From Hyphomicrobiales bacterium (GTDB taxonomy: Bacteria; Pseudomonadota; Alphaproteobacteria; Rhizobiales; Devosiaceae): a DNA stretch of 64,000 nt. Both the position numbers and the translations under genes were made by a program. Each line of letters begins with the position of its first letter. The first letter of the stretch is position 1. This document shows, one piece after another, positions 36,490 through 46,881 of the stretch. The stretch is taken from assembly GCA_026981645.1 (NCBI GenBank), contig JALSII010000052.1:1-64000 (forward strand). Direction: 5' to 3'. Below the pieces are notes generated by a model. That model was given only the letters and a program-made list of their open reading frames with translations. It made no database searches and was not told the origin of the DNA.

Positions 36490-36617
36490 GCTTGGCTTGC
36501 TTTTGCTCTTAAAACAGGTTTTTAAAGTCCTGACCCTAGCATATTATATGTGTTAGCAACATAACAGATACTGCCCCTGATTTCTCCTCGAATAGCGAAA
36601 CAGAAACGATGTGAACC
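36490..36617. promoter_or_regulatory. Divergent gntR-uxuA control region with motif copy 3
   Basis: AGTCCTGACCCTAG at 36526-36539 matches the dispersed TAGGGTCAGGACCC-like motif in reverse. GTTA-N6-TAAC at 36552-36565 is a small dyad that could be a GntR-type operator. Both lie between the two divergent starts; neither assignment is proven. Confidence 0.45.
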
Positions 36618-37832
36618 ATGAAACAAACCTGGCGCTGGTTCGGACCCAATGATCCCACCTCGATTGACGCGGTTGTTCAGGCCGGGGTTGAGGGCGTTGT
36701 CTCCTCGCTGCACCATGTGAACAGCGGTGAAGTTTGGAGTATGGAGGAGATTGCAAAACGCCAGCAGGAGATTGCCCACTTTACCAACGGGACCCCTTCC
36801 GGGCTGGAATGGGATGTGGTGGAAAGCCTCGTAGTTTCCGAAGATATAAAAAAACAAAGTGGCGATTTCAAAAAACACCTGGAAAACTATCGCACCAGCC
36901 TCAAGCATCTGGCTGAAAGCGGCATTACCACCGTCTGCTACAATTTTATGCCGGTTATCGACTGGACACGTACAGACCTTGCCCACAATCTGCCCAGCGG
37001 GGGCACTGCCATGCGCTTTGATATTGTGGATTTTGCGGTGTTCGATATTTTCCTGCTTGAACGCCCCGGCGCGCGGGAGGATTTCTCTCCTGAACTGCTG
37101 GAGAGTGCAGAGCGCCGCCACACTGAAATGCCCGAAGCAAAAAAATCGGCCCTTGTGCAAAACATCGTGGCTGGACTGCCCGGCTCAAATGAAAAACTGA
37201 CCCTGGCTCAGGTGCGGGAGCATTTGCGCCAGTATGACCATATTTCAAGGGAGCAACTGGCCCGTCACCTTACAGACTTCTTAAGCGAGATCATCCCCGC
37301 CGCCGAGCGCTTGGGCATACGCATGTGTTGCCATCCCGATGACCCCCCTTTTGCGTTGATGGGTTTGCCCCGGGTAACCTCAACTGCCAGTGACTATCGC
37401 AGATTTCTGGATATGATCGACAGCCCGGCCAACGGCGTGACTTTTTGCAGCGGCTCGTTTGGCGCCCGCCACGACAATGACCTGTTGGACCTGATTGACG
37501 GATTTGCGGATAAAATCCATTTTGTACACCTGCGTGCCGTCAGGCGTGATACAGACAGCGTGCCCTGTTCATTTTTTGAGGATGAGCATCTGGCGGGTGA
37601 CATGGATATGGTCGCAGTAATGGCAGCGCTTCTGCACGAGGAAGCCCGGCGCAGGGAAGAGGGCCGCGCCGACCATCAGATCCCCATGCGACCGGATCAC
37701 GGGCAGGACATTATCGATGATCTGAAGCGTGAGGGGGGGCAGCCCGGCTATCCGGTAATCGGACGCCTCAAGGGTCTGGCGGAGTTGCGCGGCGTAATGA
37801 AGGCGCTCCAACATGTGGAATATGGACTATGA
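36618..37832 (+). CDS. uxuA: Mannonate dehydratase
   Basis: 404 residues, UxuA family (TIM barrel, Mn/Fe-dependent). It begins MKQTWRWFGPNDP, characteristic of the family, and includes the metal-site segments MCCHPDDPP and HFVHLRAV. It dehydrates D-mannonate to 2-keto-3-deoxy-D-gluconate in the hexuronate pathway. The preceding step (fructuronate reductase) and the following one (KDG kinase) are encoded at 56451-58978. Its stop codon overlaps the start of the CAP-domain gene. Confidence 0.95.
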   Translation: MKQTWRWFGPNDPTSIDAVVQAGVEGVVSSLHHVNSGEVWSMEEIAKRQQEIAHFTNGTPSGLEWDVVESLVVSEDIKKQSGDFKKHLENYRTSLKHLAESGITTVCYNFMPVIDWTRTDLAHNLPSGGTAMRFDIVDFAVFDIFLLERPGAREDFSPELLESAERRHTEMPEAKKSALVQNIVAGLPGSNEKLTLAQVREHLRQYDHISREQLARHLTDFLSEIIPAAERLGIRMCCHPDDPPFALMGLPRVTSTASDYRRFLDMIDSPANGVTFCSGSFGARHDNDLLDLIDGFADKIHFVHLRAVRRDTDSVPCSFFEDEHLAGDMDMVAVMAALLHEEARRREEGRADHQIPMRPDHGQDIIDDLKREGGQPGYPVIGRLKGLAELRGVMKALQHVEYGL

Positions 37833-38374
37833 CTGTCCGCATGACGGGTTTTGCCCGGAGCGCAGGATTGCGAACCGGAGTCTTTTCTAGACGCAATTTT
37901 ATTGGCCTGGGCCTTGGCGCACTGGTCAGCGGCTGCGCCTCCTACGTACCGGACGGCCGCACGACTCTTCCCCAGCTTTCCCGGGAAACAATCATCGCCA
38001 AAATCAACCGCGTACGCACCGACAATGGTCGCAAACCCCTGTCCTACAATGGCGCGCTGGCACGTGCGGCGCGCACCCATGCCAACCTGATGGCTGCACG
38101 CGGGGAGCTTTCGCACACGGTCGGGGGCACCCTGCGTGAACGGGTAAACGCTGCTGGATATTTCGGGGCTGTGGGGGAAAACCTTGCCGGTGGTCAGCGC
38201 ACGCTGGAGGGTGCAATTCAGGGCTGGATGGAATCCGCGGGCCACCGCTCAACCCTGCTGAGCCCCAGGTTTACAGAATTCGGACTGGCCGCTGCCAGCG
38301 GCGGGGGCGAGTACACAACTTACTGGGCGCTGATAATGGGCGGAACTTTTGAAGCCTGGAAGGTGGGGCGCTAG
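37829..38374 (+). CDS. CAP-domain (SCP/PR-1) lipoprotein, Tat-type signal
   Basis: 181 residues. The N-terminus joins a twin-arginine motif ([13 protein letters not shown]) to a lipobox (VSGC), predicting a Tat-exported lipoprotein. Residues about 55-175 form a CAP domain with its usual sequences: [32 protein letters not shown] and the FTEFGLAAA strand. Bacterial CAP proteins are envelope proteins of mostly unknown role. It overlaps uxuA by 4 nt and the convergent glpK by 4 nt. Confidence 0.87.
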   Translation: MTVRMTGFARSAGLRTGVFSRRNFIGLGLGALVSGCASYVPDGRTTLPQLSRETIIAKINRVRTDNGRKPLSYNGALARAARTHANLMAARGELSHTVGGTLRERVNAAGYFGAVGENLAGGQRTLEGAIQGWMESAGHRSTLLSPRFTEFGLAAASGGGEYTTYWALIMGGTFEAWKVGR

Positions 38375-39867
38375 CTCTTCCTTGTCAGTGTGCGCTCCAC
38401 CGCATCCTGCCAGCCCTTGAGCTTTTCATTACGTTTGCGTCGGTCAATTTGGGGGGTGAACTGGCGTTCAAGTGACCATGATTTGGCAAAATGGCGTTCA
38501 TTGGGCCATACTCCTACATGGGCGGCAGCCAGCCATGCCGCCCCCAGCGCAGTGGTTTCCAGAATTGTTGGGCGATCAACCGGTGCGTCCAGAATATCGG
38601 CCAGAAACTGCATGGTCCAGTCCGAAGCAACCATGCCTCCATCAACCCGCAGCACGGTCTCTTCAGCCTCGCCTTTCCAGTCGCGCTGCATGGCGTCAGT
38701 CAGGTCCTTGGTCTGATAACACACAGCTTCAAGCGCCGCCCGGGACAATTCCGCCGGACCGGTGTTGCGGGTCAGCCCGAATATGGCTCCCCGAGCCTTG
38801 GCATCCCAGTGAGGCGCACCAAGGCCAACAAAAGCGGGCACCATATAAACATTCTGATTATCGTCGGCCTCGACGGCCAGGGCGCTGGACTGGGCGGCAT
38901 CCTCGATTATTTTTAATCCGTCCCGCAACCATTGCACCGCCGCCCCGGCGACAAAAATCGACCCCTCCAGAGCGTAGGTAACCTTGCCGTTAAGCCGGTA
39001 GGCCACCGTGCTGAGCAGGCGGTTCTTTGAGCGCACCAGCTGGTCGCCGGTATTCAGAACCACAAAACACCCGGTGCCGTATGTCGCTTTCATCATGCCG
39101 GGCTTGAAACAGGCCTGCCCGATGGTTGCCGCATGCTGGTCTCCGGCGACCCCGCGAATGGCAATGGGTGCGCCGAACAGATCAGCCGAAGTCACCCCGT
39201 AATTGTCAGCGCTGTCCTTCACCTCGGGCAGCAACTCGGCGGGTACCTTGAGGATGTTGAGCAGTTCTTCATCCCACTCCTGGGTTTCGATGTTGAACAT
39301 CAGGGTGCGGCTGGCGTTGGTAGCATCGGTTGCATGCACTTCGCCCCCGGTCAGGCGCCAGATCAGAAAACTGTCAATAGTGCCAAAAGCCAGTTTGCCG
39401 CGCCGGGCCTTGTCGCGGAGCCCTGCGACATTTTCCATGAGCCAGCGCAGTTTGGTGCCTGAAAAATAGGGATCGAGCAGCAGGCCTGTCTTACGGGTGA
39501 AGATTTTCTCTTTTGCCGCCAGCTTCAGCGTCTCGCATAACGGGGCAGTGCGCCGGTCCTGCCAGACGATGGCATTGTAAACAGGAACCCCGGTCTCCCG
39601 ATCCCAGACGACAACAGTTTCGCGCTGGTTGGTAATGCCGATGGCGGCAACCTGATCGGCAGGGATATGGGCGTTTCCCAGTGCCTCTTTGCAGGTGGCA
39701 ACAACGCTTTCCCATATTTCTTCCGGATCGTGTTCGACCCAGCCCGAATCGGGAAAAATCTGGCTGAATTCCTTCTGCGCCACAGAAATAATTTTCTGAT
39801 TTCCATTGAAAACAATGGCCCGGCTTGACGTGGTACCCTGATCTATTGCCAAAATATAGTCGCTCAT
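38371..39867 (-). CDS. glpK: Glycerol kinase
   Basis: 498 residues, FGGY kinase. DQGTTSSRA at the N-terminus is the phosphate-binding loop, and [14 protein letters not shown] and the Asp of [12 protein letters not shown] are family marks. It phosphorylates glycerol to glycerol-3-phosphate. No glpD, glpF or glp ABC genes adjoin in the window, so it is a lone copy here. Confidence 0.96.
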   Translation of the reverse strand: MSDYILAIDQGTTSSRAIVFNGNQKIISVAQKEFSQIFPDSGWVEHDPEEIWESVVATCKEALGNAHIPADQVAAIGITNQRETVVVWDRETGVPVYNAIVWQDRRTAPLCETLKLAAKEKIFTRKTGLLLDPYFSGTKLRWLMENVAGLRDKARRGKLAFGTIDSFLIWRLTGGEVHATDATNASRTLMFNIETQEWDEELLNILKVPAELLPEVKDSADNYGVTSADLFGAPIAIRGVAGDQHAATIGQACFKPGMMKATYGTGCFVVLNTGDQLVRSKNRLLSTVAYRLNGKVTYALEGSIFVAGAAVQWLRDGLKIIEDAAQSSALAVEADDNQNVYMVPAFVGLGAPHWDAKARGAIFGLTRNTGPAELSRAALEAVCYQTKDLTDAMQRDWKGEAEETVLRVDGGMVASDWTMQFLADILDAPVDRPTILETTALGAAWLAAAHVGVWPNERHFAKSWSLERQFTPQIDRRKRNEKLKGWQDAVERTLTRKS

Positions 39868-40016
39868 GAAATCCTCTTATGCCCCTGTTTGTCCGTCGAG
39901 GTTGCTGGTCCTGCCCGGAAGTTCACTTGCTTTCGATTTTGCCACAAGTTGCTTTCGCTGATAAGGGGTTCATTTTAAGGGCAATCCGCTTGGATTGTGA
40001 AAGGACTCCGGTTTTG

Positions 40017-40946
40017 ATGAAAAAAAAAGTGCTGATTACCGAAAAACTGCTTGCGTCCTGCGAACAGGCGATCATCGACAGGCTGAATGGAGTGCGCCTC
40101 TACGAGCAGGAGGATCCGGAGGCTTTCCTGAAAGAGCATGGCAGGGAGTTCCCGGCAGTTGCCGGTTTTGCCATACCCGGGGAACTGATTGAGGCTCTGC
40201 CCAATCTTGGCCTTATCGCAAACTTTGGCGTTGGTTATGACGGTGTTGATATCAAGGCCGCCAAAGCCCGCTCCATCGCAGTGACCAATACCCCTGATGT
40301 TCTCAACGACGCCATGGCCGAAATAACTATCGGACTTATGGTTTCTCTGGCCCGGCGTCTGCCCCAGGCCGACCGATATGTTCGTGAAAGACTTTGGCCT
40401 GAGGGCTCTTTCCCCCTGCAAAACCAGTTGACCGGAAAAACTGTCGGCATTGTCGGGCTGGGACGAATCGGCAAGGAGATTGCCCGGTTATGCGAGGCTC
40501 TGAAAATGCGCGTGGTCTATTTTGGCCGCAACAAACAGTCCAATATCCCTTTTGTCTATTATGATAATCTGATGGAGATGGCGGCAGACGTTGATTGGCT
40601 TGTGGTAGCCACTCCCGGCGGCGCGGCGACGAACAGTCTGGTCAACAAAAAAGTGCTGACGGCGCTGGGCCCGGAAGGCTTTCTGGTCAACGTTGCCCGT
40701 GGCTCGGTGGTTGAGGAAAAGGCGCTGGTGGAGTTGTTGCAGAACGGTGGGGTGGCCGGAGCCGCGCTCGATGTTTTTGCTGACGAGCCCAACGTGCCGG
40801 ACGAGCTTCTGACATTGGATAATGTGGTGCTCTCCCCCCATCAGGGCAGCGCTACTCACCAGACCCGGTTTGCAATGGGCGCGCTGGTGGTTGCCAATCT
40901 TGAAGCGTTTTTTGCCGGAGAACCGCTGCTGACACGCGTAATCTAG
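40017..40946 (+). CDS. D-2-hydroxyacid dehydrogenase (glyoxylate/hydroxypyruvate reductase type)
   Basis: 309 residues from the ATG giving MKKKVLITEK (AGGACT upstream). The NAD-binding motif is GLGRIG at about residue 148, and the catalytic triad is Arg in NVARGSV, Glu in DVFADEP and His in LSPHQGS. The substrate could be glyoxylate, hydroxypyruvate or another 2-oxo acid; it might draw off excess glyoxylate from the Bhc pathway, but it lies far from that locus. Its TAG stop codon begins a copy of the dispersed motif. Confidence 0.85.
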   Translation: MKKKVLITEKLLASCEQAIIDRLNGVRLYEQEDPEAFLKEHGREFPAVAGFAIPGELIEALPNLGLIANFGVGYDGVDIKAAKARSIAVTNTPDVLNDAMAEITIGLMVSLARRLPQADRYVRERLWPEGSFPLQNQLTGKTVGIVGLGRIGKEIARLCEALKMRVVYFGRNKQSNIPFVYYDNLMEMAADVDWLVVATPGGAATNSLVNKKVLTALGPEGFLVNVARGSVVEEKALVELLQNGGVAGAALDVFADEPNVPDELLTLDNVVLSPHQGSATHQTRFAMGALVVANLEAFFAGEPLLTRVI

Positions 40947-40958
40947 GGTCAGGACCCA
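40944..40958 (+). repeat. Dispersed palindromic motif copy 4
   Basis: TAGGGTCAGGACCCA overlaps the stop codon of the D-2-hydroxyacid dehydrogenase. It is the reverse-orientation equivalent of the complete copy at 32896-32911, differing at the last base of the palindrome. Confidence 0.55.
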
Positions 40959-41001
40959 TGCAATAGCCCGGAAGGCAAAACACCAATTCCAGTTGCCGGG
41001 G

Positions 41002-41033
41002 GTGCCGCAGAATTTGTTGCGGCACTTTTTTTT
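41002..41033 (+). terminator. Rho-independent terminator
   Basis: GTGCCGCA (41002-41009) and TGCGGCAC (41018-41025) form a perfect 8-bp stem with an 8-nt loop followed by eight T. It ends the dehydrogenase transcript and isolates it from lapA-trpFB. Confidence 0.93.
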
Positions 41034-41103
41034 GGTGATACAAGCGCCTATACCTGTTGGCAGTCCGAGATGGCTATGACCTCCACAGGGGCAGGATGCG
41101 GTT

Positions 41104-41445
41104 ATGATAAAACGAATTACAGGCTGGCTGGTTCTGGTGCCGCTATGCGTGGTGCTCGTGGTGTTCACACTGGCCAATCGGCAGATGGTCGAGGTGCGCT
41201 TTGACCCCATCTCGCCCCTCAACCCGCTGATTTCACCGGTCGAAGTGCCGATGTTTATTGTGATTTATGCCATGCTTTTGCTTGGGGTGGTGCTTGGGGG
41301 TGTTGCCACATGGTTCACGCAAGGGCGCCAGCGCCGGGAAAAACGAAAGTGGCGGCGCCAGGCCAAAAAACTGGAGCAGGAGCAGCGGCAGGACAGCGAA
41401 ACGGGGTCTGGTTCCACCAAGCCACGGCTGTTTGACGCTTCGTGA
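41104..41445 (+). CDS. lapA: LapA-domain (DUF1049) inner-membrane protein
   Basis: 113 residues: two membrane segments (about 8-26 and 45-67) with a short loop containing FTLANRQMVEVRFDP, then a basic coiled C-terminal tail. This is the LapA domain; in enterobacteria LapA works with LapB in lipopolysaccharide assembly. A lapA-like gene directly before trpF is common in Rhizobiales and Rhodobacterales. The trpF GTG overlaps its stop codon by 4 nt. Confidence 0.85.
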   Translation: MIKRITGWLVLVPLCVVLVVFTLANRQMVEVRFDPISPLNPLISPVEVPMFIVIYAMLLLGVVLGGVATWFTQGRQRREKRKWRRQAKKLEQEQRQDSETGSGSTKPRLFDAS

Positions 41446-42131
41446 GTGCCGCTTCTGACATCCAACCCGGGGGCCGTTGCCCTCTTCAGATCAAAATCTG
41501 TGGTGTCAGGGAGGAAGAAACCCTGCGCTGGGTCCTTGAGGCGGGTGCCGACATGGTGGGGTTCATGCATTTCGCCAGAAGCCCCCGCCATGTGGAACTT
41601 CCTCAAATTGACCGGTTGATTGCAAAGACGGGGAAAAGCGCCCAAACGGTTGTGGTGCTGGTCAACCCCGATGATGCTTTGGTAAAAAAAGTCGATGCTC
41701 TGAAACCCGACTTTGTCCAGTTGCATGGCGGCGAAACCGTTGCGCGCATTCAGGCCATCCGCGAACTCTCGGACATAAAAATCATCAAGGTGCTGCCGGT
41801 GGCAACGGCTGAGGATTTATCGCAAGTTGAGGCATTTGACGCTAAAGCGGACCGAATATTGCTCGACGCCAAACCGCCAAAGGGTGCCAGCCGACCGGGG
41901 GGGCTAGGCGAGGTTTTTGACTGGAATTTATTGTCAGTGCTTGACCCGGCATTTGAGTTTATGCTTTCGGGAGGCTTGAACCCGGATAATGTCGGTGCGG
42001 CCGTCACAGAAGTTTCGCCATGGGGGCTTGATGTTTCCTCGGGCGTTGAAAGTGCGCCGGGGGTAAAAGACGAGGCCCTGGTCAGAGCGTTTATTCATAA
42101 TGCCCGCCAAGCAGAAAAAGCGAAAAATTGA
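41442..42131 (+). CDS. trpF: Phosphoribosylanthranilate isomerase
   Basis: 229 residues, TIM barrel with the start motif [12 protein letters not shown] (catalytic Cys) and the Asp of LLDAKPP, and phosphate-binding GGLNPDNV. It carries out the third step of tryptophan synthesis. It starts at GTG inside the end of lapA and overlaps trpB by one nucleotide (TGATG). Confidence 0.94.
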   Translation: MSAASDIQPGGRCPLQIKICGVREEETLRWVLEAGADMVGFMHFARSPRHVELPQIDRLIAKTGKSAQTVVVLVNPDDALVKKVDALKPDFVQLHGGETVARIQAIRELSDIKIIKVLPVATAEDLSQVEAFDAKADRILLDAKPPKGASRPGGLGEVFDWNLLSVLDPAFEFMLSGGLNPDNVGAAVTEVSPWGLDVSSGVESAPGVKDEALVRAFIHNARQAEKAKN

Positions 42132-43354
42132 TGAACCAGCAATTCAAGAGCAACAGCCTTAAGAACGGCCCCGACGAAAACGGGCGTTTCGGGATTTTCG
42201 GGGGGCGGTTTGTTGCTGAAACCCTGATGCCGCTTATTCTGGAGCTGGAAGAAGCCTACACCCAGGCCAAATCCGACCCCGCCTATCTCAAAGAACTTGG
42301 CGACCTGAATGCCCATTATACCGGGCGCCCCTCGCCGCTCTATTTCGCCGAACGCATGAGCGCTCATCTGGGTGGGGCCAATATCTATTTCAAGCGTGAG
42401 GAACTGAACCATACCGGCTCCCACAAGCTCAACAATTGCCTGGGCCAGATTTTGCTGGCCAAACGCATGGGGCGCACAAGAATTATTGCTGAAACCGGGG
42501 CCGGACAGCATGGAGTAGCCACCGCTACCGTCTGTGCGCGTTTCGGCCTGTCCTGCGTCATCTATATGGGCGCAACCGATGTGGAGCGGCAGGCACCCAA
42601 TGTTTTTCGCATGAAGCTCCTGGGGGCCGAGGTCAAACCCGTCACCGCCGGGGCGGGCACCCTCAAAGACGCCATGAATGAAGCCTTGCGCGACTGGGTG
42701 AGCAATGTGGATGATACCTATTACCTGATAGGCACGGCCGCCGGACCCCACCCCTACCCGGAAATGGTGCGTGACTTTCAATCAGTAATCGGTACAGAAA
42801 TCCGCGAGCAGTTCGCCAAAAAAGCGGGTGGTCTGCCCGACGCACTGGTGGCCTGCATCGGTGGTGGCTCAAACGCCATTGGCACTTTCCACGAGTTTCT
42901 GGACGAGCCCGAAGTCAAACTCTATGGGGCCGAAGCGGGCGGCCACGGCCTTGAAGTTGAAAACGGCCACGCCGCTTCGATGACGGGGGGGCGTCCCGGA
43001 ATTCTGCACGGCAACCGCACCTATCTGTTGCAGGATGATGACGGTCAGATACTGGAGGGGCATTCCATTTCTGCCGGGCTGGATTACCCCGGTGTGGGGC
43101 CTGAACACTCGTTTCTCAAGGACAGCGGGCGGGTCACTTACGTGCCCATCACCGACGCCGAAGCGCTTGAAGCATTTCAGCTTTGCGCGCAGCTTGAAGG
43201 CATTCTGCCAGCGCTGGAGAGCGCCCACGGGCTGGCGCAGGTGATAAAGCTGGCGCCGACCATGGAAAAAGGACAATCCATTGTCCTTTGCCTTTCAGGG
43301 CGCGGCGACAAGGACGTGGAAACCGTGGGCAGGCATCTGGGCGTGCCTCTGTAG
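42131..43354 (+). CDS. trpB: Tryptophan synthase beta subunit
   Basis: 407 residues, PLP enzyme joining indole and serine. The PLP lysine is in HTGSHKLNN, the phosphate loop is GGGSNAIG, and [15 protein letters not shown] is the typical N-terminus. The ATG at 42131 overlaps the trpF stop. The expected next gene, trpA, is absent; an HxlR remnant and a minus-strand operon follow instead. Confidence 0.96.
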   Translation: MNQQFKSNSLKNGPDENGRFGIFGGRFVAETLMPLILELEEAYTQAKSDPAYLKELGDLNAHYTGRPSPLYFAERMSAHLGGANIYFKREELNHTGSHKLNNCLGQILLAKRMGRTRIIAETGAGQHGVATATVCARFGLSCVIYMGATDVERQAPNVFRMKLLGAEVKPVTAGAGTLKDAMNEALRDWVSNVDDTYYLIGTAAGPHPYPEMVRDFQSVIGTEIREQFAKKAGGLPDALVACIGGGSNAIGTFHEFLDEPEVKLYGAEAGGHGLEVENGHAASMTGGRPGILHGNRTYLLQDDDGQILEGHSISAGLDYPGVGPEHSFLKDSGRVTYVPITDAEALEAFQLCAQLEGILPALESAHGLAQVIKLAPTMEKGQSIVLCLSGRGDKDVETVGRHLGVPL

Positions 43355-43374
43355 GAGAAACTTTTGCACCTGTT

Positions 43375-43655
43375 TCAGCTTTCTCTTTCATCGTAGCTCT
43401 TGCGCGCCTTTTCGATGTCCGAACAGTGCTCTACCGACAGTTCCACAGTGATTTGATAACCGGCTGCAGGGTTCGTCTCAGCATGCGCCGGGAAATCGCG
43501 CCAATGATTCGCCGGATTTGATTGAAGCGCACCGGACCATTGTGCAGCGTACCCGCAATCATCACGCTCCATTTGTCGCCGATACGGTTTGGAACCTCGC
43601 CCATGGCCGGGTGCGTGCAAGAATCAGCCTGACAGATGTTCTTGGCAAGAAATCA
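43375..43655 (-). pseudogene. HxlR-family regulator remnant
   Basis: On the minus strand one frame reads KNICQADSCTHPAMGEV then RIGDKWSVMIAGTL, GPVRFNQIRR and ISRRML, the N-terminal part of an HxlR winged-helix regulator, and stops at TAG 43431-43433. A second frame (about 43462 down to 43375) reads GYQIT then VELSVEHCSDIEKARKSYDE, the family's C-terminus. The recognition-helix/wing region and part of the C-terminal helix are missing, the frame shifts, and no start codon is left upstream (a TGA precedes FLAKN). It is therefore a decayed gene. It lies where trpA would be expected. Confidence 0.78.
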
Positions 43656-43717
43656 GAATAGAAGCCGATCAACACGACCGAGGGGCTGATTTTGATTCCA
43701 ACAAAATTGAAAAGACT

Positions 43718-44713
43718 CTAAAACTGGTTGGGATTGAAATGATAAGTGGTGGAACAAAACTCACACACAACCTCAATCTCCCCGTCAACAGCCATTTCCT
43801 GACGCTCTTTATCGGAGAAGTTTTCGTTGAGCATGGCTTCCGTCCGGTCGGCAGAACAGGAGCATCTGGCTTCAAGGTGCTGAGGCTCGAACACCCGTAC
43901 ACCCTTTTCGTTGTAAAGCCGGAACAGCAGGCGTTCGGCGGAAACATCGGGGGCGACAAGTTCAGCGTCACTCAGGGTTGCAAATAATGCCTGAGTTTCC
44001 ATCCAGTCGTCCGCTTCAAAAAAATCACTATTCCCATCATCACCATCCCCACCCGGCAGGTCGGTGGGCATCACCTCACCGGCGGGGGGAAAAAACTGTA
44101 CCATCATGCCCCCGGCACGCCAGTTGGAGCCGGTTTTGCCACGGATTGCATGCTCGGCCACCGCGAGACGCACTTTGGTCGGGATTTGCTCGGACTGAGA
44201 AAAATAGTGTTCGGCGGCGCTTTCAAGCCCTTCACCCTCAAGGGCGACGATGCCCTGATAGCGTTCGGTGTGCAGCCCCTGATCGACCGTCATTGCCAGA
44301 TGCCCGGTTCCCAGCAATTCGCTTGAGGAGGTTTTTCCACTCTCTAGCGCCTTTTCCAGCGCTTCACCATCAAAACGCGCATAACCGCGCAACCCATCGG
44401 GCGCATCCAGATCAACCACAATCATGTTGACAACGCCATCGGTCCGGGTCTGCAAAATGAACCGTCCGTCAAACTTTAGTGACGAACCCATCAGTGCGGT
44501 GAGGGTCACCGCTTCTCCAAGCAGACGAGCCACCGGTGCGGGATAGTCGTGGCGGGTCAGAATAGCGTCGAGTGCTCCGGCCAGACGCACCACGCGGCCT
44601 CTGCTATTCAGATTTTCAAGGGTGAAGGGAACAACCACATCATCGCCGCTCTCCGCCCGGTCCAGCCCGAACTGAGCGAGACTGGTCTTCCCGCTGACAC
44701 CAACGTCACTCAT
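43718..44713 (-). CDS. hslO: Redox-regulated chaperone Hsp33
   Basis: 331 residues. The N-terminal Hsp33 domain is followed by a C-terminal zinc switch with CSCSADR and, about 35 residues on, CEFC. Oxidation of these cysteines releases zinc and activates the holdase. An acidic insertion (GGDGDDGNSDFFEADDW) lies near residue 225. The ATG overlaps the argF stop (TGATG), so it is coupled to argF, an order frequent in Rhizobiales. Confidence 0.95.
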   Translation of the reverse strand: MSDVGVSGKTSLAQFGLDRAESGDDVVVPFTLENLNSRGRVVRLAGALDAILTRHDYPAPVARLLGEAVTLTALMGSSLKFDGRFILQTRTDGVVNMIVVDLDAPDGLRGYARFDGEALEKALESGKTSSSELLGTGHLAMTVDQGLHTERYQGIVALEGEGLESAAEHYFSQSEQIPTKVRLAVAEHAIRGKTGSNWRAGGMMVQFFPPAGEVMPTDLPGGDGDDGNSDFFEADDWMETQALFATLSDAELVAPDVSAERLLFRLYNEKGVRVFEPQHLEARCSCSADRTEAMLNENFSDKERQEMAVDGEIEVVCEFCSTTYHFNPNQF

Positions 44714-45654
44714 CACAGTTTCTCAATTCCAAAGGCCCACAGCAGGATGGCTTTTTGCACATGAAGGCGGTTTTCCGCTTCGTCGAAAACCACAGATTGC
44801 GGCCCCTCAATCACTTCATTGGTCACCTCATCCCCCCGATGGGCGGGCAGGCAGTGCATGAACAGGGCGTTTTTGTCAGCCAACTTCATCAGCGGGCCAT
44901 CTACCCGGTAAGGTCCAAGGACCTTGAGGCGTTCCTCCTTGTCCTTGTCCCCCATGGAGACCCAGGTGTCAGCAATCACCAGATCAGCACCTTCAACGGC
45001 AGCTTTTGCGTCTGTTGTCAGAGAAATCCTGTCACCGGCGGCGGCGATATCAGCCAGCATGCCCTGCGAGGGGCCATAAGCATCAGGACAGGCGATATTG
45101 AGCCTGTTGCCAAAAATGGCTGTTGCCTGCACCCAGGAGGCCAGCACATTGTTGGCGTCTCCGACCCAGGCGACTTTTGCTTCTGAAATAGGCCCATGAT
45201 GCTCCTCATAGGTCTGGATATCCGCCATGATCTGGCAGGGATGGGAGACATGCGTCAGCCCGTTGATGACCGGAATGGTTGCGGCGCCTGCCAGTTCCAG
45301 CAAGTCGTCATGACTGAGAATGCGGATCATGATCGCGTCCACATAGCGCGACATGACACGGGCGGTGTCGGCAATGGACTCTTCGCGCGAAAGCTGCATT
45401 TCCCTGCCCGTCAGCATCAGCGTTTCGCCGCCAAGCTGGCGCATGCCCACATCAAAGGAAACGCGGGTGCGGGTGCTCTCGCGCTCAAAAATCATTGCCA
45501 GAACCTTGTGCTTGAGCAAGGGGGGGCGCTCCCCCGCCTTCAGACGCGTTTTCAGCTCTTTGGACAGCTCCAGAATGGCGCGCAGGGTCTTTTGATCGAA
45601 ATCCTTGAGATCAAGAAAGTGGCGGGGGGAGGAAGGGTTTTCTTGCGTCGTCAT
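44713..45654 (-). CDS. argF: Ornithine carbamoyltransferase
   Basis: 313 residues from the ATG giving MTTQENPSS (AGGAC upstream). Carbamoyl-phosphate site STRTRVSFD and ornithine-site HCLPAHRG are intact. It makes citrulline from ornithine and carbamoyl phosphate in arginine synthesis. It lies 51 nt after argD and overlaps hslO. Confidence 0.96.
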   Translation of the reverse strand: MTTQENPSSPRHFLDLKDFDQKTLRAILELSKELKTRLKAGERPPLLKHKVLAMIFERESTRTRVSFDVGMRQLGGETLMLTGREMQLSREESIADTARVMSRYVDAIMIRILSHDDLLELAGAATIPVINGLTHVSHPCQIMADIQTYEEHHGPISEAKVAWVGDANNVLASWVQATAIFGNRLNIACPDAYGPSQGMLADIAAAGDRISLTTDAKAAVEGADLVIADTWVSMGDKDKEERLKVLGPYRVDGPLMKLADKNALFMHCLPAHRGDEVTNEVIEGPQSVVFDEAENRLHVQKAILLWAFGIEKL

Positions 45655-45705
45655 GGGGTCGGTCCTTGGAAATCGTCTGTCAGGCAATCGGCCGCTCTGG
45701 CTATC

Positions 45706-46881
45706 TTACTTCTCTTTGGAATAGTCTGAAAAGGCGGCACTAATTTTTTCAAATGCCTCGTCGATATCGGCTTTTGTGAGGATGAGCGGGGGCAGAAGGC
45801 GCAGCACATTGTCCCCGGCAGCCACCGTAAGCAGATTGCGCTCTTTGAGACGCCCCACAAAGTCACGCACCGGCGGGGCAATCTTTATTCCCCCCATCAA
45901 TCCCTTACCCCGCACTTCGAGCACCAGATCGGGAAATTTCTGCATGAGCTGATGCATGTGCCAGTGCATCTCCCGACCCATCTCTTCCACATGCTCAAGA
46001 AAGCCGGGCTCCAGAAGCCGGTCGAGTACTGCGTTGCCGATGGTGCAGGCCATGGGGTTGCCGCCATAGGTCGAGCCGTGGGTGCCCGGTACCATGGCTT
46101 TGGCGACGTCACCTTTGGCCAGACAGGCCCCCAGGGGGAACCCACCCCCGATCCCCTTTGCGACCGCCATGAGGTCGGGCTCAATGCCCGTCCATTCATG
46201 GGCAAACAATTTTCCGGTGCGCCCATAGCCGCACTGCACTTCGTCCAGAATGAGCAGAACGGAATGTTTGTCGCACAGTTTGCGCAAGCCTTTGAGGAAG
46301 CTCTCCTTAATGTCGTTTACACCGCCCTCACCCTGTACAGGCTCGATGAGAATAGCAGCAGTTGCCGGGCCGATTGCCGCCTCGACGGCCTTGAGGTCAC
46401 CGGGAGCCAGGTGTTGAAAACCAGGCAAAGGCGGGCCAAAGCCCTTCACATAGTCAGGGTTGCCACCTGCAGAAATTGCTCCGAGTGTGCGACCGTGAAA
46501 GGAGCCGGTGAAGGCGATGATTTCAAATTTTTCCGGTGTACCAGCGTCAAAAAAGTGGCGCCTTGCGGTTTTCAGCGCACACTCAATCGCCTCAGCTCCG
46601 GAATTGGCGAAAAACACCTGGTCGGCGAAAGTTTCCGCAACCAGCCGCTCAGCAAGTTTTTCCGCCTCGGGAATGGTGAACAGGTTGGAGACGTGCCAGA
46701 CTTTTTCGCTCGCATTTTTCAACGCCGTCACCAGATGGGGGTCATTGTGCCCCAGCACGTTCACGCCAATCCCTGACATGAAGTCAAGATATTCCACGCT
46801 GTCGGTTGAATAAAGACGCATGCCCTCACCCCGCTCAAAGGCAAGTTCGTCGCGCAAATAGGTGCCAAAAAGTGCGGACAT
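45706..46881 (-). CDS. argD: Acetylornithine aminotransferase
   Basis: 391 residues from the ATG giving MSALFGTYLR; the in-frame GTG four codons earlier lies inside the ribosome site AAGGTG. Class III aminotransferase with FANSGAEAIECALK, LDEVQCGYGRTG and the PLP lysine in AVAKGIGGGFP. It forms N-acetylornithine in arginine synthesis and may also serve as succinyldiaminopimelate aminotransferase. First gene of argD-argF-hslO. Confidence 0.94.
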   Translation of the reverse strand: MSALFGTYLRDELAFERGEGMRLYSTDSVEYLDFMSGIGVNVLGHNDPHLVTALKNASEKVWHVSNLFTIPEAEKLAERLVAETFADQVFFANSGAEAIECALKTARRHFFDAGTPEKFEIIAFTGSFHGRTLGAISAGGNPDYVKGFGPPLPGFQHLAPGDLKAVEAAIGPATAAILIEPVQGEGGVNDIKESFLKGLRKLCDKHSVLLILDEVQCGYGRTGKLFAHEWTGIEPDLMAVAKGIGGGFPLGACLAKGDVAKAMVPGTHGSTYGGNPMACTIGNAVLDRLLEPGFLEHVEEMGREMHWHMHQLMQKFPDLVLEVRGKGLMGGIKIAPPVRDFVGRLKERNLLTVAAGDNVLRLLPPLILTKADIDEAFEKISAAFSDYSKEK

